Counted from the stretch's first letter, positions 33,330 through 45,400 are shown. The stretch is 64,000 nucleotides of DNA from Tragulus kanchil (GCA_022376925.1 JAIOJX010000004.1:6076001-6140000); one strand, 5' to 3'. Numbers and translations are program-made. Notes: generated by a model not told the origin, from the sequence alone.

Positions 33330-33540
33330 AATTCTGGTGACTCAGATGGTGAAGACTCTGCCTGCAATGCAGGAAACACAGGAGAAGTGGGTTCAATCCC
33401 TGGGTTGGGAAGATCTCCTGGAGAAGAGAATGGCAGCCCACTCCAGTTGTCTTGCCTGGAGAATTCCATGGACAGAGGAGCCTGGTGGGCTGCAGTCCAT
33501 GGAGTCACAAAGAGTTGGAGATGACTGAGCAGCTAACACT
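33330..33540 (+). mobile_element. Bov-tA SINE, sense
   Basis: tRNA-like head ATTCTGGTGACTCAGATGG, B box GGGTTCAATCCC at about 33389-33400, body ending GAGATGACTGAGCAGCTAACAC. Flanks T(G/A)TAGT(T/C)CTTGG suggest a diverged target-site duplication. Complete copy at 34416-34626; headless third copy at 35667-35726. Confidence 0.88.
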
Positions 33541-34764
33541 TTATATAGTCCTTGGCATATTCAGTTAAATATTTGGTGGGTGAACGGATTATCTGCTGTT
33601 TTCTGGATCTCAGTTTTGGTTTCTGTAAGAAATAAGAAGTTTGGTCTAAATTCTCCAAGGCTCTTCCAGAAAAGAGAATGTCAGTTAAGAGACTGGGGTC
33701 TGGATGTAGGCCTAATGGGTTCGGATCCTAGCCTTACCACTTGATAAGAAGTTTGGTCTATTGGACAGTTCTGCCAAGCTCAGGGATCTTCCTTTGGGGA
33801 TCTTCCCAATCCAGGGAATGCAGATCTCCTGCATTGGCAGGCAATTCTTTACCACTGGGCCACCAGGGGAGCCCCAGTCTGGAGGTAGATCTAAAATTAT
33901 GAGAAGGATGATGGACTGAGTTGCTGTGACAGTTACATGCTTTCAGCTTGGCTAAATACTCAATTATTTAGTCAAATACTAATCTAGGTGTTACTATGAA
34001 GATATTTTATAGATTTGGTTAACATCTATGATCAGTCAACTTTAAGGAAAGAAGGTTACTTTTGGCAAGGTGGATGGACTTCAGAGCAAAAACATTCCTA
34101 GGAGAGGAAAAATCTCTCTGTCTTAAGACTGCAGCTCAACGCCTGCTTGAGTTTCCAACCTTCTGGCCTGCCCTACAGATGTAAGACCTGCTTGTCTCAA
34201 CAGTTAAAATAAATATTTTTATGTATATACCCACCAGCCCCATTGATTCTGTTTCTCTGGGGAAGACTTACTGATACCGCTGCCTAGAAAAGTAAAAAGA
34301 GTACAGGAAATGGAGCTGATTTTGCCATTTACCAGTTAGGTGAATTGGTCAGTCTTAGAGGGCATGGAATGCATTTCCCTTACCGATGTTTCTCTGACAC
34401 ATATGTAGTTCTTGGAATTCTGGTGACTCAGATGGTGAAGACTCTGCCTGCAATGCAGGAAACACAGGAGAAGTGGGTTCAATCCCTGGGTTGGGAAGAT
34501 CTCCTGGAGAAGAGAATGGCAGCCCACTCCAGTTGTCTTGCCTGGAGAATTCCATGGACAGAGGAGCCTGGTGGGCTGCAGTCCATGGAGTCACAAAGAG
34601 TTGGAGATGACTGAGCAGCTAACACTTTATATAGTCCTTGGCATATTCAGTTAAATATTTGGTGGGTGAACGGATTATCTGCTGTTTTCTGGATCTCAGT
34701 TTTGGTTTCTGTAAGAAATAAGAAGTTTGGTCTAAATTCTCCAAGGCTCTTCCAGAAAAGAGAA

Positions 34765-34960
34765 TGTCAGTTAAGAGACTGGGGTCTGGATGTAGGCCTA
34801 ATGGGTTCGGATCCTAGCCTTACCACTTGATAATCTTGAGTGAGCTACTTTAACTAGTCTGGTCTCAAGTTCTTCATTAGCAAAATGAGATTTTGGACAG
34901 TGCCTCTGCCATTAGACTGGTGGTGAGGATTTGATGAGGTGGGGCTTAGTTCTGAGTTCT
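34765..34960 (+). mobile_element. MIR SINE
   Basis: GGGTTCGGATCCTAGCCTTACCACTTGATAATCTTGAGTGAG then CTCAAGTTCTTCATTAGCAAAATGAG is a good MIR match. A cut copy is at 33679-33747 and a full copy at 35865-36060. Confidence 0.8.
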
Positions 34961-35666
34961 GAGCCTGAACATGTGTCATGAGGTATTGACTACTGTCTCC
35001 ACCACCACCATCATTTGCCCATGTGATTCGCTACCTCTTAGGCATTTCTCTAGGGCTCTGATTTTTTGGAGAATGTTCTGACTGTGGAACAGAGGTAGAG
35101 GAGGTATATATACAAAACCACCAAAAGTTAGAAGTGAATCAGAGGGTCAGTGTAAGGACTGAGAAGCACACAGCAGCCCAAGAAAGTTGGCCTTCTGTGT
35201 CTCATAAACTGAGAGGTAAATTCTGGTACTGTTGAATTTTTTATAAACCTCTCCCTATAAGGAATTCAACTCACTGTGTGGTTGGCCCTGAACCTGCAAG
35301 TACATGAAGGCTTAGATGAAGAGGAATCAGCATTCTTGCAGTAGAGATTGAATTAAATTTACAGAACACATACAAGTGGCCTCACAGTCCTCAGCCACAT
35401 TTCACTGGCCTTCCTCCATGCTTGCCCGAAGCCTCAGTTAACGATTGTTCTTATCAAGGGGACGTGACCCCTGCTGGTTTCCCTGGTAACTAATGAACCA
35501 ATTCCCTCTAACTGGCAATCCCCCTTCTCCGCCCTGCAGTGAGGACTGATGCCACATCCTGCCCACTGTCTGCCACATGTGGTGACGTGTTACTTCAGGA
35601 CCTTGCTTCAGAAAAAGGGTTTTTACCCCTTCAGGACCTTGGGCATTCCCGACCATCCATGGAGGG
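34961..35666. other. No recognisable feature
   Basis: Unassigned DNA, repeated at 36061-36712 by duplication L. A CCACCACCACCAT tract is at about 34998-35011. The 95-codon minus frame at 35438 merges unassigned and SINE sequence across a junction, so it is artificial. Confidence 0.5.
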
Positions 35667-37034
35667 CCTGGTGGGCTGCAGTCCATGGAGTCACAAAGAG
35701 TTGGAGATGACTGAGCAGCTAACACTTTATATAGTCCTTGGCATATTCAGTTAAATATTTGGTGGGTGAACGGATTATCTGCTGTTTTCTGGATCTCAGT
35801 TTTGGTTTCTGTAAGAAATAAGAAGTTTGGTCTAAATTCTCCAAGGCTCTTCCAGAAAAGAGAATGTCAGTTAAGAGACTGGGGTCTGGATGTAGGCCTA
35901 ATGGGTTCGGATCCTAGCCTTACCACTTGATAATCTTGAGTGAGCTACTTTAACTAGTCTGGTCTCAAGTTCTTCATTAGCAAAATGAGATTTTGGACAG
36001 TGCCTCTGCCATTAGACTGGTGGTGAGGATTTGATGAGGTGGGGCTTAGTTCTGAGTTCTGAGCCTGAACATGTGTCATGAGGTATTGACTACTGTCTCC
36101 ACCACCACCATCATTTGCCCATGTGATTCGCTACCTCTTAGGCATTTCTCTAGGGCTCTGATTTTTTGGAGAATGTTCTGACTGTGGAACAGAGGTAGAG
36201 GAGGTATATATACAAAACCACCAAAAGTTAGAAGTGAATCAGAGGGTCAGTGTAAGGACTGAGAAGCACACAGCAGCCCAAGAAAGTTGGCCTTCTGTGT
36301 CTCATAAACTGAGAGGTAAATTCTGGTACTGTTGAATTTTTTATAAACCTCTCCCTATAAGGAATTCAACTCACTGTGTGGTTGGCCCTGAACCTGCAAG
36401 TACATGAAGGCTTAGATGAAGAGGAATCAGCATTCTTGCAGTAGAGATTGAATTAAATTTACAGAACACATACAAGTGGCCTCACAGTCCTCAGCCACAT
36501 TTCACTGGCCTTCCTCCATGCTTGCCCGAAGCCTCAGTTAACGATTGTTCTTATCAAGGGGACGTGACCCCTGCTGGTTTCCCTGGTAACTAATGAACCA
36601 ATTCCCTCTAACTGGCAATCCCCCTTCTCCGCCCTGCAGTGAGGACTGATGCCACATCCTGCCCACTGTCTGCCACATGTGGTGACGTGTTACTTCAGGA
36701 CCTTGCTTCAGACCACCCCCACCCCCATCCATTCAACGGTTGATGTCTCTGTTGCTAAGTCTGGGCTCTGTCTTTGGCCTTGAAGTTGGCCAAGTATAGG
36801 CCTTGTAGGACTTCAGGGTGTAATCCAACAGTGACCAATCCCACTAGGTAATCCCTTCCCATCTCTGGGGTTCAGGTTCCCCACGTGTTTAACAAAGACA
36901 TGAGAATAAATGACCTGTAAATTTCCTTCTAGCTGCAACAGTCTAAACTCATGGGTGACACACATGCCCTGGCACTTAAGTGTTTTTATTAAGTTATTTT
37001 GTTCCATTATAACAGATTGGCAGGCCTATGTATT

Positions 37035-37160
37035 ATTTCCATTGCATAGGTAAAGAACTGAGGATTAAAGAGCTAAATGAATTGCCTGAGGTCACATGAC
37101 TAATTAGTGACAGGGCTGGGTTTCAAACCCAAATCTGAATGATGCTCAATCCATGTTTTT
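37035..37160 (-). mobile_element. MIR fragment, antisense
   Basis: TTCCATTGCATAGGTAAAGAACTGAGG, GAATTGCCTGAGGTCACATGACTAATTAGTGACAGG and GGTTTCAAACCCAAATC are antisense MIR. Copy at 38199-38324. Confidence 0.8.
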
Positions 37161-37628
37161 AAATATGGTCTCTCCGAAATATTTGTTTGACAAAGGTGTG
37201 GTGAACTCTGGATCTGGGTTGCCTGCAACAATCAGGGGTGAAACATTACTAATTCTGTTTATTCTCCCTGTGGCCCATCCTGCTGTGTCCCAAGCCTTCT
37301 TTCTGGGTAAGGCAGATGGAGGGGTAGGAGTCCATGTGAGTTTTTTCAACTCAGCAGAGACTGCAATGCCTCTTCTTGTTTTTCTTACTGGTCTGGGTCA
37401 CAACCAAGTGTGCTTCCCAGGACATTTGGAAGACTAACCTCAGATTCAGTTAGGTGTGTAAAGAGTAAGTTTAATAGCTCAGTGGGCAACGTCACAAAGT
37501 CAAGCTTGTACACTCAGTCATAGTATGTATTGCACCCCAAGCAATGGGATTTGGCATTGAACGGAGCTGGACATGTGGACATATGGGTGGAACTCAGACT
37601 TGCTCTCTTACCTTTTAAACTCAGATTC
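37161..37628. other. No recognisable feature
   Basis: Unassigned DNA repeated at 38325-38790. The 94-codon plus frame at 37153-37437 and its minus partner have no recognisable motif. I do not call a gene. Confidence 0.45.
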
Positions 37629-38934
37629 AGATTGAATTAAATTTACAGAACACATACAAGTGGCCTCACAGTCCTCAGCCACATTTCACTGGCCTCCAGT
37701 GAGCCGTAACTTGTTCTTATCAAGGGACGTGACCCTGCTGGTTTCCCTGGTAACTAATGAACCAATTCCCTCTAACTGGCAATCCCCCTTCTCCGCCCTG
37801 CAGTGAGGACTGATGCCACATCCTGCCCACTGTCTGCCACATGTGGTGACGTGTTACTTCAGGACCTTGCTTCAGACCACCCCCACCCCCATCCATTCAA
37901 CGGTTGATGTCTCTGTTGCTAAGTCTGGGCTCTGTCTTTGGCCTTGAAGTTGGCCAAGTATAGGCCTTGTAGGACTTCAGGGTGTAATCCAACAGTGACC
38001 AATCCCACTAGGTAATCCCTTCCCATCTCTGGGGTTCAGGTTCCCCACGTGTTTAACAAAGACATGAGAATAAATGACCTGTAAATTTCCTTCTAGCTGC
38101 AACAGTCTAAACTCATGGGTGACACACATGCCCTGGCACTTAAGTGTTTTTATTAAGTTATTTTGTTCCATTATAACAGATTGGCAGGCCTATGTATTAT
38201 TTCCATTGCATAGGTAAAGAACTGAGGATTAAAGAGCTAAATGAATTGCCTGAGGTCACATGACTAATTAGTGACAGGGCTGGGTTTCAAACCCAAATCT
38301 GAATGATGCTCAATCCATGTTTTTAAATATGGTCTCTCCGAAATATTTGTTTGACAAAGGTGTGGTGAACTCTGGATCTGGGTTGCCTGCAACAATCAGG
38401 GGTGAAACATTACTAATTCTGTTTATTCTCCCTGTGGCCCATCCTGCTGTGTCCCAAGCCTTCTTTCTGGGTAAGGCAGATGGAGGGGTAGGAGTCCATG
38501 TGAGTTTTTTCAACTCAGCAGAGACTGCAATGCCTCTTCTTGTTTTTCTTACTGGTCTGGGTCACAACCAAGTGTGCTTCCCAGGACATTTGGAAGACTA
38601 ACCTCAGATTCAGTTAGGTGTGTAAAGAGTAAGTTTAATAGCTCAGTGGGCAACGTCACAAAGTCAAGCTTGTACACTCAGTCATAGTATGTATTGCACC
38701 CCAAGCAATGGGATTTGGCATTGAACGGAGCTGGACATGTGCTGGGTCACATATAGGAAGGAGATGGAACTCAGACTTGCTCTCTTACCTATGAAATGAA
38801 TCACGTGGGCACCAGGGTCCCAGGGATTTCCCATGAGGAAACACTGAGCACTACTCCAAGGGAAGAAATGAAAATCTGTCCAGATTTGATACTAAGTCAG
38901 AATCCAGAGTGGGAACCAGGCATGCTAAATTCTC

Positions 38935-39180
38935 CTGGTAGTCTTCTGCTGTCTTGCCCAGCTGCATACTCTGTTATCATGTTGTCCTATTTTACTGTCT
39001 TCACCTCACCCATCATCACCTGGAATTATTTTGTCCATTTATTCATTTATGTGTTTATTGTCTGTCTCTCTGACCGGAATGTAAGCATTTCAGAGCAAGA
39101 ACCTTATCTGTTTTGTTCACTGTTGGATCATCATCATAGTTGGTTCAGTATATATTTCTTAAATGAATAAACAAATGAAA
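38935..39180 (+). mobile_element. L2 3' end
   Basis: CATCACCTGGAATTATTTTGTCC, TTTATTGTCTGTCTCTCTGACCGGAATGTAAGC and CTTATCTGTTTTGTTCACTGTTGG, ending TTAAATGAATAAACAAATGA, is the L2 tail. Copy at 40111-40356. The 124-codon frame at 38796-39170 lies mostly in this non-coding tail. Confidence 0.8.
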
Positions 39181-39797
39181 AGCAATTCTTTCTCTAGGGG
39201 ACACATGAAAGGTATTAGGGAACCATTGGAGATGTAGATTCATTTTGTTCTTTATCTTGGCTCTTCATCTTGGCCACTTTCAAGGTCATGAGATTATAAG
39301 GGAAAAGGAAAAGTTTGGTTAAAAATGGCTGTGGTCCCTCTCTGATCACTATGACTTGCTTCTGGGGTTAGTCAATGATTTTATATGTTTAAAGTTACAA
39401 GTTTTTGGAATTAATAGAGAGTAGCTAGGGAATAGAAGGCTATATACTGCTTAAGTGGTATTTTAAAAATAAGTGTGGATGGTTTTGTTGATCCTCCCTT
39501 TCCTCCCTCTGAAATAGCTGGGCTGCAAAACAACTGGCCTTGAGATTAGTATTCAGAAATTTGGACTCTAGTCTTATTTATGTCCCTAGATCTCTGGGTA
39601 AGCTTGGGGAACTTTTTGTACTTTCCTGGATCTTGGTTAATGTTCATATCATAAATATTTGTTAAGCCCTTAACTAGATGATATGTGTGCATCTAGATGA
39701 TGGGCTACATCTCTGGAGGATTCAGTCTTTACCCTCTTGAGTTTACCTGGGAGAGAGTAAGGAGGGAAAAATAGAACAAGTGGAAGTGGAATCAGTA
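39181..39797. other. No recognisable feature
   Basis: Unassigned DNA, repeated at 40357-40990 by duplication N. Nothing gene-like seen. Confidence 0.5.
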
Positions 39798-41064
39798 GTA
39801 AAGAGTAAGTTTAATAGCTCAGTGGGCAACGTCACAAAGTCAAGCTTGTACACTCAGTCATAGTATGTATTGCACCCCAAGCAATGGGATTTGGCATTGA
39901 ACGGAGCTGGACATGTGCTGGGTCACATATAGGAAGGAGATGGAACTCAGACTTGCTCTCTTACCTATGAAATGAATCACGTGGGCACCAGGGTCCCAGG
40001 GATTTCCCATGAGGAAACACTGAGCACTACTCCAAGGGAAGAAATGAAAATCTGTCCAGATTTGATACTAAGTCAGAATCCAGAGTGGGAACCAGGCATG
40101 CTAAATTCTCCTGGTAGTCTTCTGCTGTCTTGCCCAGCTGCATACTCTGTTATCATGTTGTCCTATTTTACTGTCTTCACCTCACCCATCATCACCTGGA
40201 ATTATTTTGTCCATTTATTCATTTATGTGTTTATTGTCTGTCTCTCTGACCGGAATGTAAGCATTTCAGAGCAAGAACCTTATCTGTTTTGTTCACTGTT
40301 GGATCATCATCATAGTTGGTTCAGTATATATTTCTTAAATGAATAAACAAATGAAAAGCAATTCTTTCTCTAGGGGACACATGAAAGGTATTAGGGAACC
40401 ATTGGAGATGTAGATTCATTTTGTTCTTTATCTTGGCTCTTCATCTTGGCCACTTTCAAGGTCATGAGATTATAAGGGAAAAGGAAAAGTTTGGTTAAAA
40501 ATGGCTGTGGTCCCTCTCTGATCACTATGACTTGCTTCTGGGGTTAGTCAATGATTTTATATGTTTAAAGTTACAAGTTTTTGGAATTAATAGAGAGTAG
40601 CTAGGGAATAGAAGGCTATATACTGCTTAAGTGGTATTTTAAAAATAAGTGTGGATGGTTTTGTTGATCCTCCCTTTCCTCCCTCTGAAATAGCTGGGCT
40701 GCAAAACAACTGGCCTTGAGATTAGTATTCAGAAATTTGGACTCTAGTCTTATTTATGTCCCTAGATCTCTGGGTAAGCTTGGGGAACTTTTTGTACTTT
40801 CCTGGATCTTGGTTAATGTTCATATCATAAATATTTGTTAAGCCCTTAACTAGATGATATGTGTGCATCTAGATGATGGGCTACATCTCTGGAGGATTCA
40901 GTCTTTACCCTCTTGAGTTTACCTGGAGAGAGTAGAGGGAGTAGACAGTGGAAGGGTAAAGAAATAAGAACAAGTCAGGAAGTGGTAAGTGCTACAGAAT
41001 AGCAATATAGATGACAATAACAATATAGGTGACAGAGAAGCATATAGATGGATGGTGGATAGAT

Positions 41065-41165
41065 AGAAAGGGAAGGAGGAGGAGGGAGGGGAAACAGGGA
41101 GGGAAGAAAGAAGGAAGGGAAAAAGAGAAAGAAAGACAAAAGAAGGAGGGAAAGAATGAAAAGCA
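41065..41165. repeat. (GGAA)n / GA-rich low complexity
   Basis: About 100 bases are almost purely purine (GGAAGGAGGAGGAGGGAGG and related). The Ser/Leu/Phe/Pro-rich 144-codon minus-strand frame here is a by-product of this bias. Confidence 0.85.
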
Positions 41166-41679
41166 AACCAAGATAAAAACTTATGTGGACTGAATAGGCA
41201 ATAGGTGAGGGAATGCTTCTTCATGGAAGCAGCATAAAAGCTCTGAGAACTAAGTGACATGAAGAAACCAGCCAGAAAGTCTGGAAGATCTTCCCAGGCA
41301 AGTCCAAAGCTTTGAAGGAAGACTGAGTTCCACTTATTGACTGGATAGATCATCCAAGGCTTCTAGATAAGGAATTTCAGCTGTTTTCTAGTGCCCTGAG
41401 AAAGGATCTGTCTTTGATTCCTCCTTTTCTTTTGCATCGTTTAGGTATGGAGTATCCTCGGGCCCAGTCTGCAGACCTCTCTCTCCTCTTCCTATCCTGG
41501 CTCTGTTCCCAGGAGATCATATCCAGTTCCCTGACTATAAATACCATCCATATCATCTTTTCCCCCCTAATTTTATACCTGCAGAGGAGACCTCTCCCTT
41601 GCATTACAGACGTGTATATATAATGGGCTACTCGGTGATTCACTTTAGTCTCTAAAAGGGAACTTAACATCCAAATCTG

Positions 41680-42460
41680 AATTCCCGATCACCTCCTACT
41701 GTCCCACAAGTCTGCTTCACCCACAGCCTCCCTGTCTCTGTGAAGGGTGAATGTATTTGTCCTGTTTCTTGGGTTGCCTTGATGCCCTCAATCCCCAGTC
41801 CTCCACCCTGTTAGCAAATGCTGATGGTCCTGCCTTCAAACTCTTCCTTCGATCTCATCACTCACACATTGCCTCTCCTAGTGCATCTCTTACCTGATCT
41901 TCCTGCTTTGACCTCCTTCACTGTATTCTCAACATAGCAACCCAAGTGTACTTGCAAAAATGGAAATGAGGTCATATCACTCTTAACCAGCTGATGCCCT
42001 CCAAGGTCTCCCAATCTCATTCAGGGAAAGGTCAAAGTCCTCAGGATGGCCCACGCGGTCCTACCTGACCTGGCCCCTCAGTGAGGGCTGAGCTGCCCTC
42101 CTACTTCTCTCATCCTGTTCACTTGTCTCTAGTCACACTGACTTCTCCTTCCTGTTTCTAGAACATGCCAGGCCTACTCCTGCTTCCAGACTTGTGCCCT
42201 GACTGTTGCCTCCATCCACAGAGCTTTCTCCAGAGGTCCACATGGCTCATCCTCTCACTTGCTCACCTCTTTGCTTAGTTGATACCTTCCCCTTGAGTCT
42301 GTTTCTTCCAACTGCCTGTATGAGAATGGTGCCCCAGCATGTCCCATTGTGTGTTTATCGTCTGCCTTCCTAAGCAGGGTGTGTGTTCCCAAGGGCAGGC
42401 AGGTCTGCTCAGTTTGTTCATCATGCTACATTCCTAACAGCCCTGACAGGAGATCATAAA
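41680..42460 (+). mobile_element. Large L2 fragment, sense
   Basis: GAGGTCATATCACTCTTAACCAGCTGATGCCCTCC, CCCACGCGGTCCTACCTGACCTGGCCCC, TTCTAGAACATGCCAGGC and GCAGGTCTGCTCAGTTTGTTCATC follow the last ~800 bases of L2. One of the longest L2 remnants in the window. No ORF retained. Confidence 0.8.
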
Positions 42461-42479
42461 TGCTAACTCCTGGTTGGAG

Positions 42480-42830
42480 GAGAGGGTTTTGAGCAGGGCA
42501 GTGAAGTCATGCCTCTTACAAAGATCATTTGGTTGTTGATGACACACGGACTGTAGGGGAGGGTGGGAGGAAGCTGGGACATCCCTTAGTGGTTGTTGTA
42601 GCAGTGAAGGATCGAGATGATGGTAGCTTATTCTATGATGCTTCAGGAGAAACTGCTGAGAAATGGACAGTCTTGGTATATATTTTGGAAGAGCTGATAG
42701 GATTTGCTGATGAATTGAAGGTAGACTGATGATGTAGAAGCAAGGATGACTCCGGGTTTTCACCTGAGCAACTGTATAGATGGGGTACCCTTAATCAAGA
42801 TGAGGAAGATTGAAGGGAGGGCTGAATTTT
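42480..42830 (-). mobile_element. L2 fragment, antisense
   Basis: GATCGAGATGATGGTAGCTT, ATATATTTTGGAAGAGCTGATAGGATTTGCTGATG and AAGGATGACTCCGGGTTTTC are the reverse complement of a more 5' region of L2. It lies head-on against the sense L2 just upstream. Confidence 0.65.
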
Positions 42831-43634
42831 ATTCATGATTTATTTATTTGAAGATAGATTAAGAGTTCTTTTGGAGGGCTGTTCAAAATCCCTTCATTAA
42901 TTAATTCATTGATTTGGGTTCAACCCCTACATGAATCTAGAGCTCGTAAGATCCAGGCTGGAGATAGAAATTTGGGAGCATTAACCTATTTTAAATAAAG
43001 GAAGCTGGATGGAGATGCCATCCCCTACTCTGGAAGAGTTCTTGGAGGATAGACTAGAGCAGTGGGGAGAAAGTACAGTACACCCAAGTATGGAAAAAGT
43101 AAAAGGAGCAGAGAAATGGCCCTGTCAGTTAGATGACCAGGGACCTGTGCATGGAGCACCTGTAATGTACCCCACACTCTGCCCAGAGCTGAAACTCCTG
43201 GAGTGAACAACAAACATGGCACTTGCCTTCAGGGACTTATAGGCTATAAATTCGCCTGTTTGCTTCTAGTTTAAGAGCTATCGGGGCATAAGGGACAAGA
43301 AGATTCTATCATTTATTTTGATAGGATAAATGGATTTTTTCCCCACCCTGCTAGGTTAGAGAATTCTGATAATTAATGTTGGAGTGTGTCCAAAATTTAT
43401 CTCAGCATAGATGCATATGGATATGCAACAACCCCAGCCAGGGTGAAGGCTGTATTCATGTAATGGCATGATGTCCTGGGCTATCCGGATCTCTCTGGTT
43501 AAAACCATGGTACAAAGTAATTGTCCTTTATTTCTAATTCTCTGTGATAAAGAGGAATATGTACTTGTTGAATCCTTAGTTTATGTTATTGCTTAATAAC
43601 ATTTACTTGCATTATTGCTTTTTCTTTTTTAATT
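42831..43634. other. Mostly unassigned DNA
   Basis: A possible old LINE trace at 43150-43250 (GGAGCACCTGTAATGTACCC, CACTTGCCTTCAGGGACTTATAGG). No gene seen; the 65-codon frames here are not supported. Confidence 0.4.
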
Positions 43635-43785
43635 ACCTACATTATTTAACCCTCCCTGAAATGTGTGAAGTGGGTGGCCTTATCTCCATTTTGCAGCCCT
43701 GAAAATTGAGGCTGAGAGGCTTAGTAATCAATCTTCCAACATCCAAAGGGTGAGGCACTGGCCCATTCACTACCCTCCTTGAAGT
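43635..43785 (-). mobile_element. MIR fragment, antisense
   Basis: GGGTGGCCTTATCTCCATTTTGCAG, GAGGCTGAGAGGCTTAGTAA and AGGGTGAGGCACTGGCCC are antisense MIR. Confidence 0.6.
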
Positions 43786-43969
43786 CTGACAGGAAGTGCT
43801 CTTTTCTTTCAACTCTAAGGCTCATAGGAACACACAAAAAGCTTTGTATTTCTTTCAAGTTATAATGAATATTTAAATTCAGTTTATTTTTCCTTCCCCA
43901 GTTGCCTTTCCTTAGGCTAAGCATCTTCAATTCTTTCACCTGATCTCTGTGTGTGACATGTTAACTGCT

Positions 43970-44110
43970 AAAGTACTTGGCACAGTACCTGGTGCATAGT
44001 AAAGGCTTAATAACTATACCAGTTACTGCGATAATGCCACTTGACCTCTAAAGAAATAGAGGCTCAGGGAAGCACAGGAACTTGCCCTGTGCCTCAGACT
44101 TCACTGTCTG
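43970..44110. mobile_element. MIR pieces in opposite orientations
   Basis: TTGGCACAGTACCTGGTGCATAGTAAAGGC is a sense MIR tail. GAGGCTCAGGGAAGCACAGGAACTTGCCC just downstream looks antisense. Confidence 0.5.
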
Positions 44111-44583
44111 CTCCATTTCTCAGTGCTAGGCACTGTCTGCTTTTATCCACGTTTCTTTCTTACATACAATCCAGCTAGAGTAGAGACATTCCTCTCCTCC
44201 CTTATGCAGACCTCTCTACCTCTTTTAACGTGGCCCCAGTTGTCTTAGGGTCAGAGAACTCTCCCTGGGCCGAAGGCTTCTGTCTCCTCTTCGGTTTAGT
44301 GCAGCAGTTTATTTATTCATTCACTTTCTGAAACTGGAGCTGACTGGCAGGCAGAATTTAATCAGAAGATTGTGTAAGCATGGCAAAAGGCTGCCCGAAT
44401 TCATAACTATAATGAGAGAATGGGTGACAGGCGAATTGAGTTAAAAGGCAGCTCACTTCGCAGAGGGTGGAACTCCAACCCCTTCTTCCTCACATCTTAC
44501 TGTTTACATGTGAGAAGAAGAACCAACACTGATGGTAAAAACAAGGCAGGAGATTAGCACTGAGTGACCCCAGGGAATTTCTC
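44111..44583. other. No recognisable feature
   Basis: Unassigned single-copy DNA, no gene or repeat recognised. Confidence 0.5.
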
Positions 44584-44585
44584 TC

Positions 44586-44722
44586 TAGAAAAAAATAATT
44601 TTATTTTATTTATTGGCTGTGCCATGCAGCATGGGAGATCTAGTTTCCTGACCAGGGCTCAAACCCACGCCCACTTCAGGGAAGTGCAGAGTCTTAACTA
44701 CTGGCCCACCAGGGATGTCTCC
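44586..44722 (-). mobile_element. CHR-1-type SINE, antisense
   Basis: TTTTATTTATTGGCTGTGCC, TCCTGACCAGGGCTCAAACCC, GAGTCTTAACTACTGGCCCACCAGGG is the reverse complement of the short CHR-1 type. Confidence 0.78.
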
Positions 44723-45119
44723 CTTCCTCATCCATGGGATTTCTAAAGTGAGAGGGTTCATTAGATCCATGGAGTACATCCTGCGTGGTGGGATCTCTGG
44801 AAGCAGAGAGATGGCTATCAGGGTCAGCTTACAGAGAAGTGGAATCAAGAAGGTGTTACGTCCAGGACTTGCTGAGAAGAACCCCAATTCCTCTCTGCGT
44901 TTCCCCACCTCCACTCCTACTTTGACTTTAGAGGTCTATCCAGTTGGCAGTCACTGTTTTAGCTTTACAATCATGGCAATATATATGCCACACATTGGAG
45001 CATGAAGTGATTTTTCACATCTGTCTTTTTCTTTGACTCACATAGACATGTGAAGGGTGCAGGGCAAGAAGAGCTGATCGAGAGCAGGAGGTCAGAGCTA
45101 AAGTTTGGAGCCGAGAGGA
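44723..45119. other. No recognisable feature
   Basis: Unassigned DNA. A 96-codon plus frame (44715-45005) and 102-codon minus frame (44606-44914) overlap each other and the SINE. No family match. Confidence 0.45.
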
Positions 45120-45400
45120 CCAATGGGGGCCTTGCTGTGATATTAAATCTCTCCAAGTTTTGGTTTTCTCACTGTAAATTAGATATAATAATACACATAG
45201 CTTGGGGATTTGGTGAGGATTAAATAATGTAATACAAGTCACAGCACCTGGCATACAGGAAGTATTCAGATCATGTTTGCTGTTATTATTATCATCCCCA
45301 TTTGATGGATGAGGAAACGGACAATCGGCTTCAGAAGGTGACTTGCCTGAGGCTGCCAGAGCTGGATGGGAGCCCGTGTCTGCTGACTTCATGCCAGCTC
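45120..45400. mobile_element. Two MIRs, sense then antisense
   Basis: 45120-45295 (TTTTGGTTTTCTCACTGTAAATTAG, TGAGGATTAAATAATG, CACAGCACCTGGCATAC) is a sense MIR. 45296-45400 (CCCATTTGATGGATGAGGAAACGG, GAAGGTGACTTGCCTGAGG) is antisense. They meet tail to tail. Confidence 0.75.

Larger units (their letters stand above)
32709..34833. repeat. Tandem duplication K (period 1086)
   Basis: Copy 1 is 32709-33747 and copy 2 is 33795-34833. The 47-base junction 33748-33794 contains fragments seen elsewhere nearby (AAGTTTGGTCTA as at 33629, TTGGACAGT as at 34893). Copy 2 starts in the middle of a Bov-tA SINE. Confidence 0.95.
34567..36712. repeat. Tandem duplication L (period 1100)
   Basis: Copy 1 is 34567-35612 and copy 2 is 35667-36712. 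Junction 35613-35666 has no clear origin apart from repeating TTCAGGACCTTG. Copy 2 starts inside a Bov-tA, leaving a headless SINE stub at 35667-35726. Segment 33481-33747 = 34567-34833 = 35667-35933 is triplicated through overlap with K. Confidence 0.95.
36445..38790. repeat. Tandem duplication M (period 1164-1184)
   Basis: Copy 1 is 36445-37613 and copy 2 is 37629-38790. The first 100 bases of copy 2 are damaged: about 20 bases are missing between GGCCT and TTGTTCTTATC, and single bases are lost from GGGG and CCCC runs. The period therefore shifts from 1184 to 1164. Errors are concentrated at the ends nearest the junction. Confidence 0.93.
38622..40990. repeat. Tandem duplication N (period 1176)
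   Basis: Copy 1 is 38622-39797 and copy 2 is 39798 to about 40990. The last 50 bases of copy 1 (after GTTTACCTGG) are a collapsed version of the copy 2 text. The segment GTAAAGAGTAAG...GGACATGTG occurs at 37458, 38622 and 39798. Confidence 0.93.

Noticed and set aside
37153..37437. 94-codon frame with a hydrophobic stretch, repeated at 38317
   Set aside because: No homology recognised, no coding context, and the duplication is artefactual.
38796..39170. 124-codon frame, present twice
   Set aside because: Lies largely on the non-coding L2 3' tail; the second copy comes from duplication N.
40919..41353. 144-codon Ser/Leu/Phe-rich minus frame, signal-peptide-like
   Set aside because: Product of a purine-rich low-complexity tract on the other strand.
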